Positions 32,691-41,037 of a stretch of DNA of 64,000 nucleotides are shown one piece after another. How positions within the stretch are numbered: position 1 is the stretch's first letter; each line of letters starts with the position of its first letter. The DNA is from Candidatus Obscuribacterales bacterium. Lineage in GTDB: Bacteria; Cyanobacteriota; Vampirovibrionia; Obscuribacterales; Obscuribacteraceae. The stretch is taken from positions 1 through 64,000 of the forward strand of contig JAGVKG010000021.1 of the NCBI GenBank assembly GCA_020050685.1. Direction: 5' to 3'. Both the position numbers and the translations under genes were made by a program. The notes under the pieces are model-generated. The model did not search any database. It was not told where the DNA came from and worked only from the letters and a program-made list of their open reading frames with translations.

Positions 32691-33545
32691 ATGTTTGTAG
32701 TAAAACACAATCGGGGACAGCAAATGGTTGATAACACAAGCGAGTCCGACGCAATAAAAAGGCAGACAGATGGCTCGAGCGCGGTTGACCAGATTGCCCA
32801 TAAAGTCCTGACTGAGAATCAGAATTCTAATATTAGATTGCCTGAGGAGCCGGGCAAGGCTATGGTTCTAGGCAATGAGCTGATCTGCTCAAATCCATAT
32901 CCGACGGATACTTGGACTCCAGCTTCTAAAAAACTAGAAGGTGGTGTGCAGCATCAGGATCTTGCTGCGCCGCCTATACAAGGTGGTGCTGACATGAATC
33001 AGCCACCGGCTGAACAGGTCCAACAAGCACCTAGGACCGATCGTGTTCAGGAAGTGACGCAACCGCAAATTCCTTATACGCAAGATGGCTCGGTCGATAT
33101 CAATCAAATGCTTCGCAACTACGGCGGTGACTTAGCTGCGGGAAGCAACACAATTTCGTATCAGAATATGCCGCTCTATGATAGTGCCGGAAGACAGGTA
33201 GACACGATTAAGGGTTCGTTTACACAAAATCTAGCGATACCATACCCATTGCCTGAAGACGCACGAATTAGCTATCGGGTTGAAAATATCATGTCCGACG
33301 GAAGCGTGCAGCCGACAGGCGATGTGGTCAAAGGTAGAATTTACACGGATGAAGACGGCTATCCGCATTTTGATGGTACTGTACAACATACATACCTGAA
33401 AGATCAATCAATCCCACAGCGATATTGGGGTACTAACATTACCGTGCCGATGAACTTTCCTTTAATCGATAGAATTCCTGGCCGTCAGCCGCAACAGCAA
33501 GAACAACCGCAGCAACAGCCATACATGCGCGATTCCGGATTCTAG
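32691..33545 (+). CDS. Pro/Gln-rich protein of unknown function
   Basis: A 284-residue product with low-complexity Gln/Pro stretches at about 80-135 and at the C terminus (QPQQQEQPQQQPYM) around a more ordered middle (SYQNMPLYDSAGRQVDTIKG, SYRVENIMSDGSVQPTGDVV). No signal peptide or membrane segment. The ATG at 32691 has no clear SD; ATG 32724 is an alternative that loses 11 residues. Similar disordered proteins recur in this window, so it may be a lineage-specific structural or secreted protein. Function unknown. Confidence 0.55.
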   Translation: MFVVKHNRGQQMVDNTSESDAIKRQTDGSSAVDQIAHKVLTENQNSNIRLPEEPGKAMVLGNELICSNPYPTDTWTPASKKLEGGVQHQDLAAPPIQGGADMNQPPAEQVQQAPRTDRVQEVTQPQIPYTQDGSVDINQMLRNYGGDLAAGSNTISYQNMPLYDSAGRQVDTIKGSFTQNLAIPYPLPEDARISYRVENIMSDGSVQPTGDVVKGRIYTDEDGYPHFDGTVQHTYLKDQSIPQRYWGTNITVPMNFPLIDRIPGRQPQQQEQPQQQPYMRDSGF

Positions 33546-33565
33546 CTCAGAGCCCTAGTTAAGAA

Positions 33566-33904
33566 TTAGCGAGCTTTGCCAATCTTGGCGGCGTAATCAA
33601 TCGCGATTGAAACTTGCGACTTGCCACCATTGGCTTTCACGTCTTTGAGTTTGCCTAATGCAACTTCGCCCCAAGCATCAGAGCGTGGTGTCATTGCCTC
33701 ACCAACTTGAGCGAGCTTGATAGTATCGTCAGTTGTATTTTTCTTTTGGAAAAAACCGCTTACTTCCACGACAATAGTGGTGGCACCATCTTTTTGTTTG
33801 GCGGAAAGAATTTTGCCTTCGCCAATTGGTGTCCAGATTTGATTGAGGGTGGTTGTTCCCTCACCCCACTCGAGAAGTTGCACTGGCTTGTTTAGCCTAA
33901 TCAT
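33566..33904 (-). CDS. Small beta-rich protein of unknown function
   Basis: The ATG at 33904 is chosen because GGAAGGA stands 7 nt upstream; a TTG at 33919 would run through that ribosome site. The product has 112 residues, no signal peptide, and is rich in alternating strands (TTIVVEVSGFFQKKN, SQVSIAIDYAAKIGK). I recognise no family. It converges with the Pro/Gln-rich gene and precedes the epimerase on the same strand by 90 bp downstream. Confidence 0.55.
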   Translation of the reverse strand: MIRLNKPVQLLEWGEGTTTLNQIWTPIGEGKILSAKQKDGATTIVVEVSGFFQKKNTTDDTIKLAQVGEAMTPRSDAWGEVALGKLKDVKANGGKSQVSIAIDYAAKIGKAR

Positions 33905-33994
33905 GTTCGGTCCTTCCAAAATTGAGACTACTGGTAAGTTAGCATATTGACGCGCATGATCACTTAAATTGGCACTCAGGTTGACATCTGTTGT

Positions 33995-34936
33995 CTAGGA
34001 AGATTCGCCGCTCTCTGTGTCTTTCTTGAAATCGCCAAGCGACATGGATTTATCGAGAAATTCGGCAAATGATTGCGGATTGATTTGAAATTCTCTTTGC
34101 ATCGGTTCCGGGCTTGCTTCCATCTCGGTTGTCAAAAGCCTGAGCAAGTCCACCGACATTGCCGAATTAGGCATGACCATTTTTGAAAGACGCGCTAATT
34201 GTTTGGCGATGCCAAAGGGAATGTTGACCTGTGCCTTGGATTCTCCCGGCATGCAGGCGATCATTTGGACGAAGTCGGTCACGGGGTACGACTGCTTGCC
34301 AACCAGTTCGTAAGTGTTATCTGCGGTTGAACTTTGATAGATAGATTTGACCAGGCATTCGGCAACATCTTCCACCCATATGGGCTGAATGTGGTTGAGA
34401 CCAGTACCAATCACGGGCAGGACCGGAGTCTTCTTGAGAATCTTCTGTAGCTCCGCAAGCAAAGGACAGTCGTCGCCAAAAATAAAAGAGGGGCGAAAGA
34501 TGGTCCAAAAGAACTTGCCTTTCTTGACAATTTGCTCGCTTTCCCAGCGAGAGCGCAAATATTCCGAATCACTAAATTCGTGCGCGCCCAAACAACTGAG
34601 GTGAATAAATCGCTTGACGCCGGATTCATCACAACGCGCGACAAAATCGCGCATGGCGTCGACATGGACGTCGCGAAACGTCACGTCTTTTGTTTCGTAC
34701 ATCAACCCAGCGCAATTCACAACGCAAGTGCATCCATCCAAAGCTTTTTCAATGTGGCGCTTGTCGCGTAGGTCGCCAAAAATTACGTCAATGCCTTTCT
34801 GACGCAAAGAAGTAATGGCAGAATCTTTCCAATCAGACTCGCCGCGCGAAAGCATGCGAATCGGCTGACCGGTTGCCACCAGTCTTGGCAAAACTTTCGA
34901 TCCCACAAAACCAGTTCCGCCCGTCAATAAAATCAT
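33995..34936 (-). CDS. NAD(P)-binding epimerase/dehydratase, atypical SDR
   Basis: A 313-residue extended-SDR-like protein with the Rossmann motif TGGTGFVGSKV at 5-15, a D(L/V)RD segment near 55, and VVNCAGLMYE near 72-81. The usual YxxxK is not obvious, so it fits the atypical SDRs related to complex I NDUFA9 and NmrA. It may bind NAD(P) as a chaperone or act on sugars or quinones. It lies 9 bp downstream of the repeat-bearing exported protein gene on the same strand, so the two are co-transcribed. Confidence 0.85.
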   Translation of the reverse strand: MILLTGGTGFVGSKVLPRLVATGQPIRMLSRGESDWKDSAITSLRQKGIDVIFGDLRDKRHIEKALDGCTCVVNCAGLMYETKDVTFRDVHVDAMRDFVARCDESGVKRFIHLSCLGAHEFSDSEYLRSRWESEQIVKKGKFFWTIFRPSFIFGDDCPLLAELQKILKKTPVLPVIGTGLNHIQPIWVEDVAECLVKSIYQSSTADNTYELVGKQSYPVTDFVQMIACMPGESKAQVNIPFGIAKQLARLSKMVMPNSAMSVDLLRLLTTEMEASPEPMQREFQINPQSFAEFLDKSMSLGDFKKDTESGESS

Positions 34937-34945
34937 GGATTATGG

Positions 34946-36580
34946 TTAAAACCCGAAACCTGGATAGAAGCCGCCACTGCCAAAACCAAAACGCAATCCA
35001 CTGCCACCAAAACCGCTTGAGCCGAAGCCGCTTGTGCCATAAGGTGAAAAGCCGCTGTTGAAGCCGCTGAAGCCTGAGCCGTACATTGGGCTAACACGTT
35101 GGCCTACGATAGCTCCAGTCAGAGGATCGATCAAGTTTCCGGAAAGCTGATCGAACAAAAGTCCGGTTTGTGGATCGGTAACCAACGAACCGCGCGTTGT
35201 GTATCCGTTAGTGTACCCACCGCCACCCAGCATGCTGCCGATTGAATTGATTATTTTGCCCAATCCGCCACCTTGTCTTTGTGGCGCCGGTTGAGGGACT
35301 TGAGAAGAATAAGGGTCCGGCATGTTACCAAAATCCGGATCGACCGCGCGATTGGAATTTCCCGATTGAGAAATTTGCATGTCGTTGGAAATTGGCACAA
35401 CGGAAATCAATCGTTTGACACGTTGCGGCAAAGGCACGTCCGATGCTGGTGGCTGCTCAGGAAACACCGTGCTTTCCAAACGTGTAAGTCGAGAAGGCAA
35501 CGGCTCTTTCGCGAACATTTTGCCAAAAATTTCTCTTTCCAATGCACTAACTTGCTGATTCAAGCCCATGCCGTTTGCTTGTCCAATAGGCGGTGCATAT
35601 TGCGGTGCGCTGCTTGGTTGCCTGCTGTAACTTGGTGCAGGACTGCCATAGCTTGGAGCGGTCTGTGGCACAAATTGTGGCCGACTGGTGGCACCAGAAC
35701 TGGAAGAATAACTCGTGGATGGTGGCGCACCAAATGCTTGCTGCATGTCGCGACGTACATTGCGTCCACTGAAACTGCGACCATCCGGATCTGTGTACTT
35801 AAGTGGTGCGCGAGAACCAGAGGCGATTTCCGGAAAGTCTAAATCGTCTTCCGACCAATCGCTTCCTGGCGGTGCTACTTTCGCGACGTCGATGCCGGTT
35901 CGCTCTTTCAAACGATCAACGCGATAGCTGAGATCGTCGGCACCGGAGACATGACCAAATACTTTTACTTCCAAGCGCTCCAAACGCTTGTTGACTGGTT
36001 CTTCGGCAAAATCCTTGCCAAACATTTTGTTTTCAATGGCAGTGACTGCCGGATACTTACTGGATTTTTCCGGAGGTAAATTGCCATCACCCATCTGATC
36101 TTGCTCTTGCGCTTGCTCTTGCCGTGCTGGTTGCTTTGATTTGCGCGGCGAAGTTCTCTCTGTATTATCAGCGCTGGATGCAGAAGACGGAGCTGTGGAT
36201 TTAATTGCCGGTGTGGCTTCCGGTTGGCTTGTAGCAACGATGGACATCAAAGCGGCCAGTCGGTCAGAGGGAGCGCCTTCCTTTGCTTCGCCAAAAACCA
36301 ACTTTTCTAAGCGATCGAGACGTGCATCGAGTGTTTCTTTGTCGTAGTCGTGCTTGAAGTACTTTACTTCTAGTTGGGCAATGGTATCTTCTTGCGAGCT
36401 TGCAGCCGCCTGACTATTGCCGGCAAAAATTCCCACGGTAAGCAGGCTGCAAGTCAGAGCCGTTAACAAAATTCTCTGAGGCAAAATCCCGGATTCGATT
36501 TTTGGCAACCGAGACGGTGAGAAGAAATCAATTTTTTTGCGTCGTAACAAATACATCGGCGGACCTTTGAACAAAGCCAC
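34946..36580 (-). CDS. Exported protein with three E/K-x-FG...RLxRLExxVFG repeats
   Basis: A 544-residue protein. The N terminus has a charged stretch then a signal-like helix (ILLTALTCSLLTVGIFAGNS). Three copies of a 35-40 residue unit follow, at about 70-110, 180-225 and 330-380, each with an aromatic start, an EP or ET pair and RLxRLE..VF. Between them are Ser/Pro/Gln-rich linkers. The tail is Gly/Phe-rich (GFGSSGFGGSGLRFGFG). ATG 36580 or 36556 are both possible; the SD is weak. I know no named domain for the unit, which could be an oligomerisation helix pair. It heads a two-gene operon with the epimerase. Confidence 0.65.
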   Translation of the reverse strand: MALFKGPPMYLLRRKKIDFFSPSRLPKIESGILPQRILLTALTCSLLTVGIFAGNSQAAASSQEDTIAQLEVKYFKHDYDKETLDARLDRLEKLVFGEAKEGAPSDRLAALMSIVATSQPEATPAIKSTAPSSASSADNTERTSPRKSKQPARQEQAQEQDQMGDGNLPPEKSSKYPAVTAIENKMFGKDFAEEPVNKRLERLEVKVFGHVSGADDLSYRVDRLKERTGIDVAKVAPPGSDWSEDDLDFPEIASGSRAPLKYTDPDGRSFSGRNVRRDMQQAFGAPPSTSYSSSSGATSRPQFVPQTAPSYGSPAPSYSRQPSSAPQYAPPIGQANGMGLNQQVSALEREIFGKMFAKEPLPSRLTRLESTVFPEQPPASDVPLPQRVKRLISVVPISNDMQISQSGNSNRAVDPDFGNMPDPYSSQVPQPAPQRQGGGLGKIINSIGSMLGGGGYTNGYTTRGSLVTDPQTGLLFDQLSGNLIDPLTGAIVGQRVSPMYGSGFSGFNSGFSPYGTSGFGSSGFGGSGLRFGFGSGGFYPGFGF

Positions 36581-36804
36581 TCACGCCCAAGGTCATCTTA
36601 CCACGCAGCTTAAGAGTAATAACGCCATTTCCATAGGTAAATCCATGCCAAGTCAAAGCTGTCCCGCCTGGATTTTTGCTGTCCTTCTCCCCATCGGCTG
36701 CTGCAAAAAGTGAGGGCAGGATGAGTGGTAGTCCTGCCCCTTAGGCTACCCAGACGACCAACTTGAATCATTGTTCCCGGATTTAATGTGAGATAATTGC
36801 CGTC

Positions 36805-38373
36805 GTGGCTGCAAAAGAATCCGAGTCATTACTAGAATCCAAGGCGTTGTTAATAGATGGCGACAGCTTGGCGCTTGCCGATCTCGAGCCGGTCGCCAAT
36901 GGGCGCAAAGTTGCGCTCGCGCCGGCAGCACAGACCAAACTGAGCCAAAATCGCCAAGTGGTCGAGGCAATTTTGCAGGAAAACAAAATTGTTTACGGCA
37001 TCACCACAGGCTTTGGCAAATTTAAAGACGTAGCAATTAAGCCTGAGGACGGCAAAGCCCTGCAAGTAAATTTGGTTCGCAGCCATGCCTGTGGTGTGGG
37101 CGATTTTTTTGATCGAGAAACCTGTCGGACGATTTTGCTTTTGCGTGCCAATGCCTTGGCAAAGGGATATTCCGGTGTGCGTCCGGAACTGGTTAACTTG
37201 ATTTGCCAGTTCTTAAATCGCGGTGTACATCCACAAATTCCGGAAAAGGGATCGCTTGGAGCATCCGGCGACCTGGCACCGCTTGCACATTTGGCGCTTG
37301 TACTTATGGGTGAAGGCGCGGCGGAATATCAAAGGCAAATTTTGCCGGGCGAACATGCCCTCAATCGGGCCGGTTTAGAGGCGATCAGCTTTGAGGCGAA
37401 AGAAGCAATTGCGCTTACCAATGGCACGCAAATGATGGCGGCTGTCTCAAGTTTGGTTTTGCTTGAGGCCGAGCGTTTAGCCAAAGTTGCCGACATCATT
37501 GGTGCGATGTCGCTTGAAGCACAATTGGGATCGGCTAAAGCATTCAGCAAAGAAATTCATCAAGCGCGCCCTCATCCCGGACAATTAGCCTCGGCTGCTA
37601 ATTTGACGAAACTTTTGGCAAACAGTGCGCTGGTTGAATCACATGCCGACTGCACGATGGTGCAAGACGCGTATAGTTTGCGGTGCATGCCGCAAGTGCA
37701 TGGTGCATCCAGACAAGCCTTTGTTCATGCCAGACAAGTTTTGGAAATTGAAATCAATTCGGCAACCGATAATCCACTCGTATTTAAAGACGGCACGCTT
37801 TCCGGTGGTAATTTCCACGGACAACCACTGGCGCTGATTGCCGATTACATGAGCATTGCCTTGGCGGAATTGGCCAACATTTCCGAACGGCGCACAGAAA
37901 GACTTGTGAATCCAGCGCTTTCCAATGGACTGCCGGCATTTTTGACTGCTTATGGTGGTTTGAATTCCGGCTTGATGGTGGCACAGTACACTGCTGCTGC
38001 TCTTGTGTCGGAAAATAAAAGTCTGGCTCATCCGGCTTCTGTGGATTCAATCCCTACATCGGCCAATCAAGAAGATCATGTTTCAATGGGTTCAATCGCG
38101 GCTTTGAAGGCTCGCTCAATTTTGAGAAATTTGCGGAAAGTGTTGGCAATTGAGCTTATGTGTGCGGCTCAAGGACTAGATTTTAGGTTAAGCGATAAGA
38201 ATGCGCCTCTGCCGGGACCGGCTATCCATGCGGTTTGGCAATTGGTCCGCCAGGACATCGAACACGTTGATCAAGACAGACAGTTATATTCCGATATTGC
38301 CAAAGCCGAAGAACTGATAGCCTCCGGTGCTGTTTTGTTGGCGGCTGAAAATGCCATTGGACCACTGGCTTAG
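36805..38373 (+). CDS. hutH: Histidine (aromatic amino acid) ammonia-lyase
   Basis: A 522-residue enzyme converting histidine to urocanate and ammonia with an autocatalytic MIO cofactor. The MIO tripeptide Ala-Ser-Gly lies in GSLGASGDLAPLAH near 150-163; YGITTGFG near 63 and the NGLPAFLT and SANQEDHVSM segments are also conserved. The start is GTG 36805; the ATG-less N terminus is normal for the family. No other hut genes are nearby, so it is an orphan. Phenylalanine or tyrosine cannot be excluded as substrate from sequence alone, although a His in the active-site region fits HAL. Confidence 0.93.
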   Translation: MAAKESESLLESKALLIDGDSLALADLEPVANGRKVALAPAAQTKLSQNRQVVEAILQENKIVYGITTGFGKFKDVAIKPEDGKALQVNLVRSHACGVGDFFDRETCRTILLLRANALAKGYSGVRPELVNLICQFLNRGVHPQIPEKGSLGASGDLAPLAHLALVLMGEGAAEYQRQILPGEHALNRAGLEAISFEAKEAIALTNGTQMMAAVSSLVLLEAERLAKVADIIGAMSLEAQLGSAKAFSKEIHQARPHPGQLASAANLTKLLANSALVESHADCTMVQDAYSLRCMPQVHGASRQAFVHARQVLEIEINSATDNPLVFKDGTLSGGNFHGQPLALIADYMSIALAELANISERRTERLVNPALSNGLPAFLTAYGGLNSGLMVAQYTAAALVSENKSLAHPASVDSIPTSANQEDHVSMGSIAALKARSILRNLRKVLAIELMCAAQGLDFRLSDKNAPLPGPAIHAVWQLVRQDIEHVDQDRQLYSDIAKAEELIASGAVLLAAENAIGPLA

Positions 38374-38487
38374 AATTTTTAAAATTCAAATTGCCAGCAA
38401 GTAAATTTTGGCAACTGAAATCCCGAACAATAAATGTTGCCAAGGGGTGTTCACAAGCCGGATGTAGTAAGATCTCTTTACGGTTAT

Positions 38488-38562
38488 GGGCGATTAGCGC
38501 AGTGGTAGCGCAGCACGATCACACCGTGAAGGTCGGGGGTTCAAATCCCTCATCGCCCACCA
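38488..38562 (+). tRNA. tRNA-Val (anticodon CAC)
   Basis: A 75-nt cloverleaf with CCA encoded. Acceptor GGGCGAT pairs with ATCGCCC, D-stem GCGC/GCGC, T-arm GGGGG-TTCAAAT-CCCTC. The anticodon loop ATCACAC has T33 and anticodon CAC. The anticodon stem has one G-A mismatch at its outer end (GCACG with CGTGA). Confidence 0.9.
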
Positions 38563-38580
38563 ATTTTATTTGGGTCCATA

Positions 38581-38623
38581 CCGGACACATAGGTTACAGA
38601 ACGTTCCGAACACACGGGTTACA
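38581..38623. repeat. Two direct 18-bp repeats next to the tRNA
   Basis: CCGGACACATAGGTTACA (38581-38598) and CCGAACACACGGGTTACA (38606-38623), 15 of 18 identical and 25 bp apart, begin 19 bp after the tRNA-Val. The second overlaps the stop of the TPR gene. The pattern resembles transposase-binding ends of some insertion sequences, but no transposase is present. Confidence 0.45.
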
Positions 38624-39641
38624 CTTTTGCTTGGCGGCACTTTTGCAAGCCGGCTCTCGCCCGCTCGGCTTGTTCCGGATTTGGATTTGGCAATTTGCTG
38701 ATTATGGTTAATGCCGATTGGTAATATTCCTCAGCTTTGGCAAAATTCTTTTGGGCAAAAAATATGCCAGCTAAATTGCTTAGTGCTTGTGCGGTTTCTG
38801 GGTGTTCGTCGCCGTAAATCTTTTGGCTGATGGAAAGCACTTGCCACATGTGCGGCTCGGCATCGAGCAATCTTGTTTGCGCACAATAATTGAGAGCCAG
38901 ATTTTTTAAAACGGGAATTAGGTCCGGATGATATTCGCCAAATAAACTTTGGAAGATGTGCAATGAATTGCGATAGTGTTGTTCAGCATCATTAAAGCGG
39001 GCTTGCTGTTTGTAAAATAAGCCGAGACTATTATGAGCGGTGGCAAGATCCGTATGTGTTTTGCCCACAGTCTTTTCGAGCGTTGTAATGGTTTTGAGGT
39101 AAAACTCTTCGGCGTTGGCGTACTTGCCTTGTTGTTTGTAGAAATTTGCCAAACGCAAATAACTATGGGCAACTTGTGGATGATTGGCGCCGTGAATTTG
39201 TTCAATAATAGTCAGCGCTCTTTTGTACAAGGCTTCGGAAAAGGCGTACTGACCCTTAACCAAATAAATTTCTGCTAGATCATTTAAGTCGGAAGTTAAT
39301 TGCAAACAGCGATTGCCCCAAGTGCGCTCTTTGATATTGAGAAGTTTTTTGAGCAGCAACTCGGCTTGATCGAAATTGCGTTGTACTTTGTAGATTTTGG
39401 CAAGGCTGGTATAGATTGGTATCAGATCGGTTTCTTGCTTGCCCTCTTTTTCTGCCTTGGACAAAGCAAGTTTGTAATTTTGTTCTGCCGATTGCAGTTT
39501 CTTCTTGCTTGGCTGCTGGTTGCCTAGAGGTAATCCGACTTTGCCGGGAAAGAAAGTTTCGTGCACGTGATCGCTTGTATCCGCCCAGATCAGATCGACT
39601 GAACCCTGATTGTCTGTCTGATTGTTGGAATGGGGGGACAT
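38619..39641 (-). CDS. Kinesin-light-chain-type TPR protein
   Basis: A 340-residue cytoplasmic protein made almost wholly of 42-residue TPR units from about residue 50 on (LIPIYTSLAKIYKVQRNFDQ, SDLNDLAEIYLVKGQYAFSE, VAHSYLRLANFYKQQGKYAN, ATAHNSLGLFYKQQARFNDA, ALSNLAGIFFAQKNFAKAEE). No signal peptide. Such arrays act as protein-docking scaffolds. The partner is unknown. The 3' end lies in the direct repeats beside tRNA-Val. Confidence 0.82.
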   Translation of the reverse strand: MSPHSNNQTDNQGSVDLIWADTSDHVHETFFPGKVGLPLGNQQPSKKKLQSAEQNYKLALSKAEKEGKQETDLIPIYTSLAKIYKVQRNFDQAELLLKKLLNIKERTWGNRCLQLTSDLNDLAEIYLVKGQYAFSEALYKRALTIIEQIHGANHPQVAHSYLRLANFYKQQGKYANAEEFYLKTITTLEKTVGKTHTDLATAHNSLGLFYKQQARFNDAEQHYRNSLHIFQSLFGEYHPDLIPVLKNLALNYCAQTRLLDAEPHMWQVLSISQKIYGDEHPETAQALSNLAGIFFAQKNFAKAEEYYQSALTIISKLPNPNPEQAERARAGLQKCRQAKV

Positions 39642-39935
39642 GATTTGGCTGACTTTCTAGTCCGAAGTAGCAACGACCAAATGATACCACAATCAGATCT
39701 TCTGAAAAATGCTTACGATACCACCAGTGGTGTCATATTGATTTTGCCAGATTCAACAAGCTGATAACTTTGTCCGTGATCTTGCCCACGGCTTTCCAGT
39801 TCAATGATGGTGTAATTCGGATGTATATTAATGATGGATATAGATAGGCATGGCCATCACCCTGGAGCAAAAAGGACTGTAAATCAAAGTCAGGCATGCG
39901 ATAAGCCCCGATTGATTAACTTAATCCGAAAGGGG
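39642..39935. other. Spacer without a gene
   Basis: I see no gene or RNA here. There is a small hairpin ACCAC-CA-GTGGT near 39720. The PerR-type promoter begins at 39936. Confidence 0.5.
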
Positions 39936-39967
39936 TTGACAATGTCTTGGTTTAGACTTATTCTAAA
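39936..39967 (+). promoter_or_regulatory. perR promoter with overlapping PerR/Fur-type box
   Basis: TTGACA (39936-39941), 17-bp spacer, TATTCT (39959-39964). The -10 is covered by the inverted repeat TTTAGA-N5-TCTAAA (39951-39967), so bound repressor would block RNA polymerase. This matches autoregulation of a peroxide-type Fur protein. Confidence 0.8.
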
Positions 39968-39985
39968 TGCAGAAGGGGGACAATT

Positions 39986-40396
39986 ATGACAACTGAGAAT
40001 ATCGAAGAATTATTACTCAGGCACGGTGTTAAACCGACCGCCCAACGTGTAGTGATTTGCGAATATATGATCGGCACAAAGTCTCATCCAACTGCAGACG
40101 ATGTATTGCAAGCCGTGGCGCGCAAATTGCCTGTTGCTCTTTCTCGTGCCACTGTCTACAACACATTGAATTGTTTGGTTAACGCCGGCATCATTAGAGA
40201 AGTGGTGACAGAGCCGGACCGAACGCGTTATGACGCCAATATGTCTGACCATCATCATTTTGTTGATGTGAAGACTGGCAAGATTCTCGACATTCCCGCC
40301 GAGGAAATCGCCCGCCTGCATCCGACAATCGGTGACAACTACAAAGTTCACAGCTACCAAATAACTTTCTTCGGAGAAATAGTGAAGAACAAGTAG
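39986..40396 (+). CDS. Fur-family regulator, PerR-like
   Basis: A 136-residue Fur-family protein. The N-terminal winged helix has GVKPTAQRVVICEYMI and LSRATVYNTLNCLVNAG. The regulatory metal site is SDHHHFVDVKTGKILDIP near 86-103. The Cys-pair structural zinc site of many Fur/PerR proteins is absent from the C terminus. GGGGA stands before the ATG. The next gene is rubrerythrin, and both have the same type of operator, so peroxide response (PerR) is the best reading, though Fur cannot be excluded. Confidence 0.88.
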   Translation: MTTENIEELLLRHGVKPTAQRVVICEYMIGTKSHPTADDVLQAVARKLPVALSRATVYNTLNCLVNAGIIREVVTEPDRTRYDANMSDHHHFVDVKTGKILDIPAEEIARLHPTIGDNYKVHSYQITFFGEIVKNK

Positions 40397-40421
40397 TCGT
40401 AAATTTTTTTTGGCCATCAAG

Positions 40422-40436
40422 TTAGACAAAGTCTAG
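40422..40436 (+). promoter_or_regulatory. Second PerR/Fur-type box, upstream of rubrerythrin
   Basis: TTAGAC-AAA-GTCTAG, an inverted repeat with perfect 5-bp inner arms, 31 bp upstream of the rubrerythrin ATG. It matches the box in the perR promoter in its half-site TTAGAC. Confidence 0.65.
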
Positions 40437-40466
40437 CTGTAGAAATTATCTAAAGGAGGTAATATC

Positions 40467-40967
40467 ATGAACAACTCAGAGCCAATTAGCAAAGAAAAAA
40501 ACAGTGGGCACGGTTTGCATCAAACTGAGACGGAAAAGAATTTGCACGCCGCCTTTGCCGGCGAGTCCATGGCCAATCGCAAGTACTTGTACTTTGCTAA
40601 AGTGGCTCGCAAACTAGGCAATGAGGCTGTGGCTTCCTTGTTTGAAGAAACCGCTCATCAAGAAACCGGACATGCATTTTCTCACTTGAACCTGCTTTAC
40701 CCGGAAGCAGAACTGACAGTAGAAAAACTTTTGCAGCTAGCCATTGAAGGTGAGCTCTATGAAACCAATCAGATGTATCCCGAATTCGAGCGCATTGCCA
40801 TTGCCGAAGGAAACACGGCTGCACAAGCCGAGTTTGTTGAGCAAGGTCAAGAATCAGCCGAGCACGCCAAAGTGTTTCAAGATGCCGCTAAGCGCTTTGC
40901 TGCCCTTAAACTGGTAGAAGGCTTCCACGCCAACCGCTACCAGAAGGCCTTGGACAACATTGCCTAG
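40467..40967 (+). CDS. Rubrerythrin-family diiron protein without rubredoxin domain
   Basis: A 166-residue peroxide-reducing diiron protein. AAAGGAGG stands 8 nt upstream of the ATG, a near-perfect ribosome site. Ferritin-like helices with the iron ligands: LHAAFAGESMANRKY, LFEETAHQETGHAF, LAIEGELYETNQMY, and QGQESAEHAKVF. The C-terminal rubredoxin (four-Cys) domain of classic rubrerythrin is missing, as in sulerythrin and related forms, so electrons must come from a separate donor. It lies 70 bp downstream of the PerR-like gene and is probably also transcribed from it. Confidence 0.93.
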   Translation: MNNSEPISKEKNSGHGLHQTETEKNLHAAFAGESMANRKYLYFAKVARKLGNEAVASLFEETAHQETGHAFSHLNLLYPEAELTVEKLLQLAIEGELYETNQMYPEFERIAIAEGNTAAQAEFVEQGQESAEHAKVFQDAAKRFAALKLVEGFHANRYQKALDNIA

Positions 40968-40985
40968 GTTTTTCGACTGAAAGCA

Positions 40986-41015
40986 AAAGGGGCACCCAAG
41001 AGTGCCCCTTTTATT
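40986..41015. other. Core reading of the same region before the aminotransferase stop
   Basis: The hairpin bases fall in the line 40981-41020; see the terminator entry spanning 40986-41015 below. This entry only marks that the region between the rubrerythrin stop (40967) and the aminotransferase stop (41038) holds the hairpin and nothing else. Confidence 0.5.
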
Positions 41016-41016
41016 A
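40986..41016. terminator. Bidirectional Rho-independent terminator
   Basis: The stem AAAAGGGGCAC (40986-40996), loop CCAAGA, then GTGCCCCTTTT (41003-41013) forms 11 perfect pairs and is followed by ATT. It lies between the convergent rubrerythrin and aminotransferase genes and has a T-run on both strands. These coordinates supersede the low-confidence wider entry for the same hairpin. Confidence 0.92.
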
Positions 41017-41037
41017 GATCGAAGTTTCGCTCACTAA

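Noticed and set aside
35273-35842. 189-codon plus-strand frame
   Set aside because: Antisense to the low-complexity exported protein; Arg/Trp-rich composition is typical of a shadow frame.
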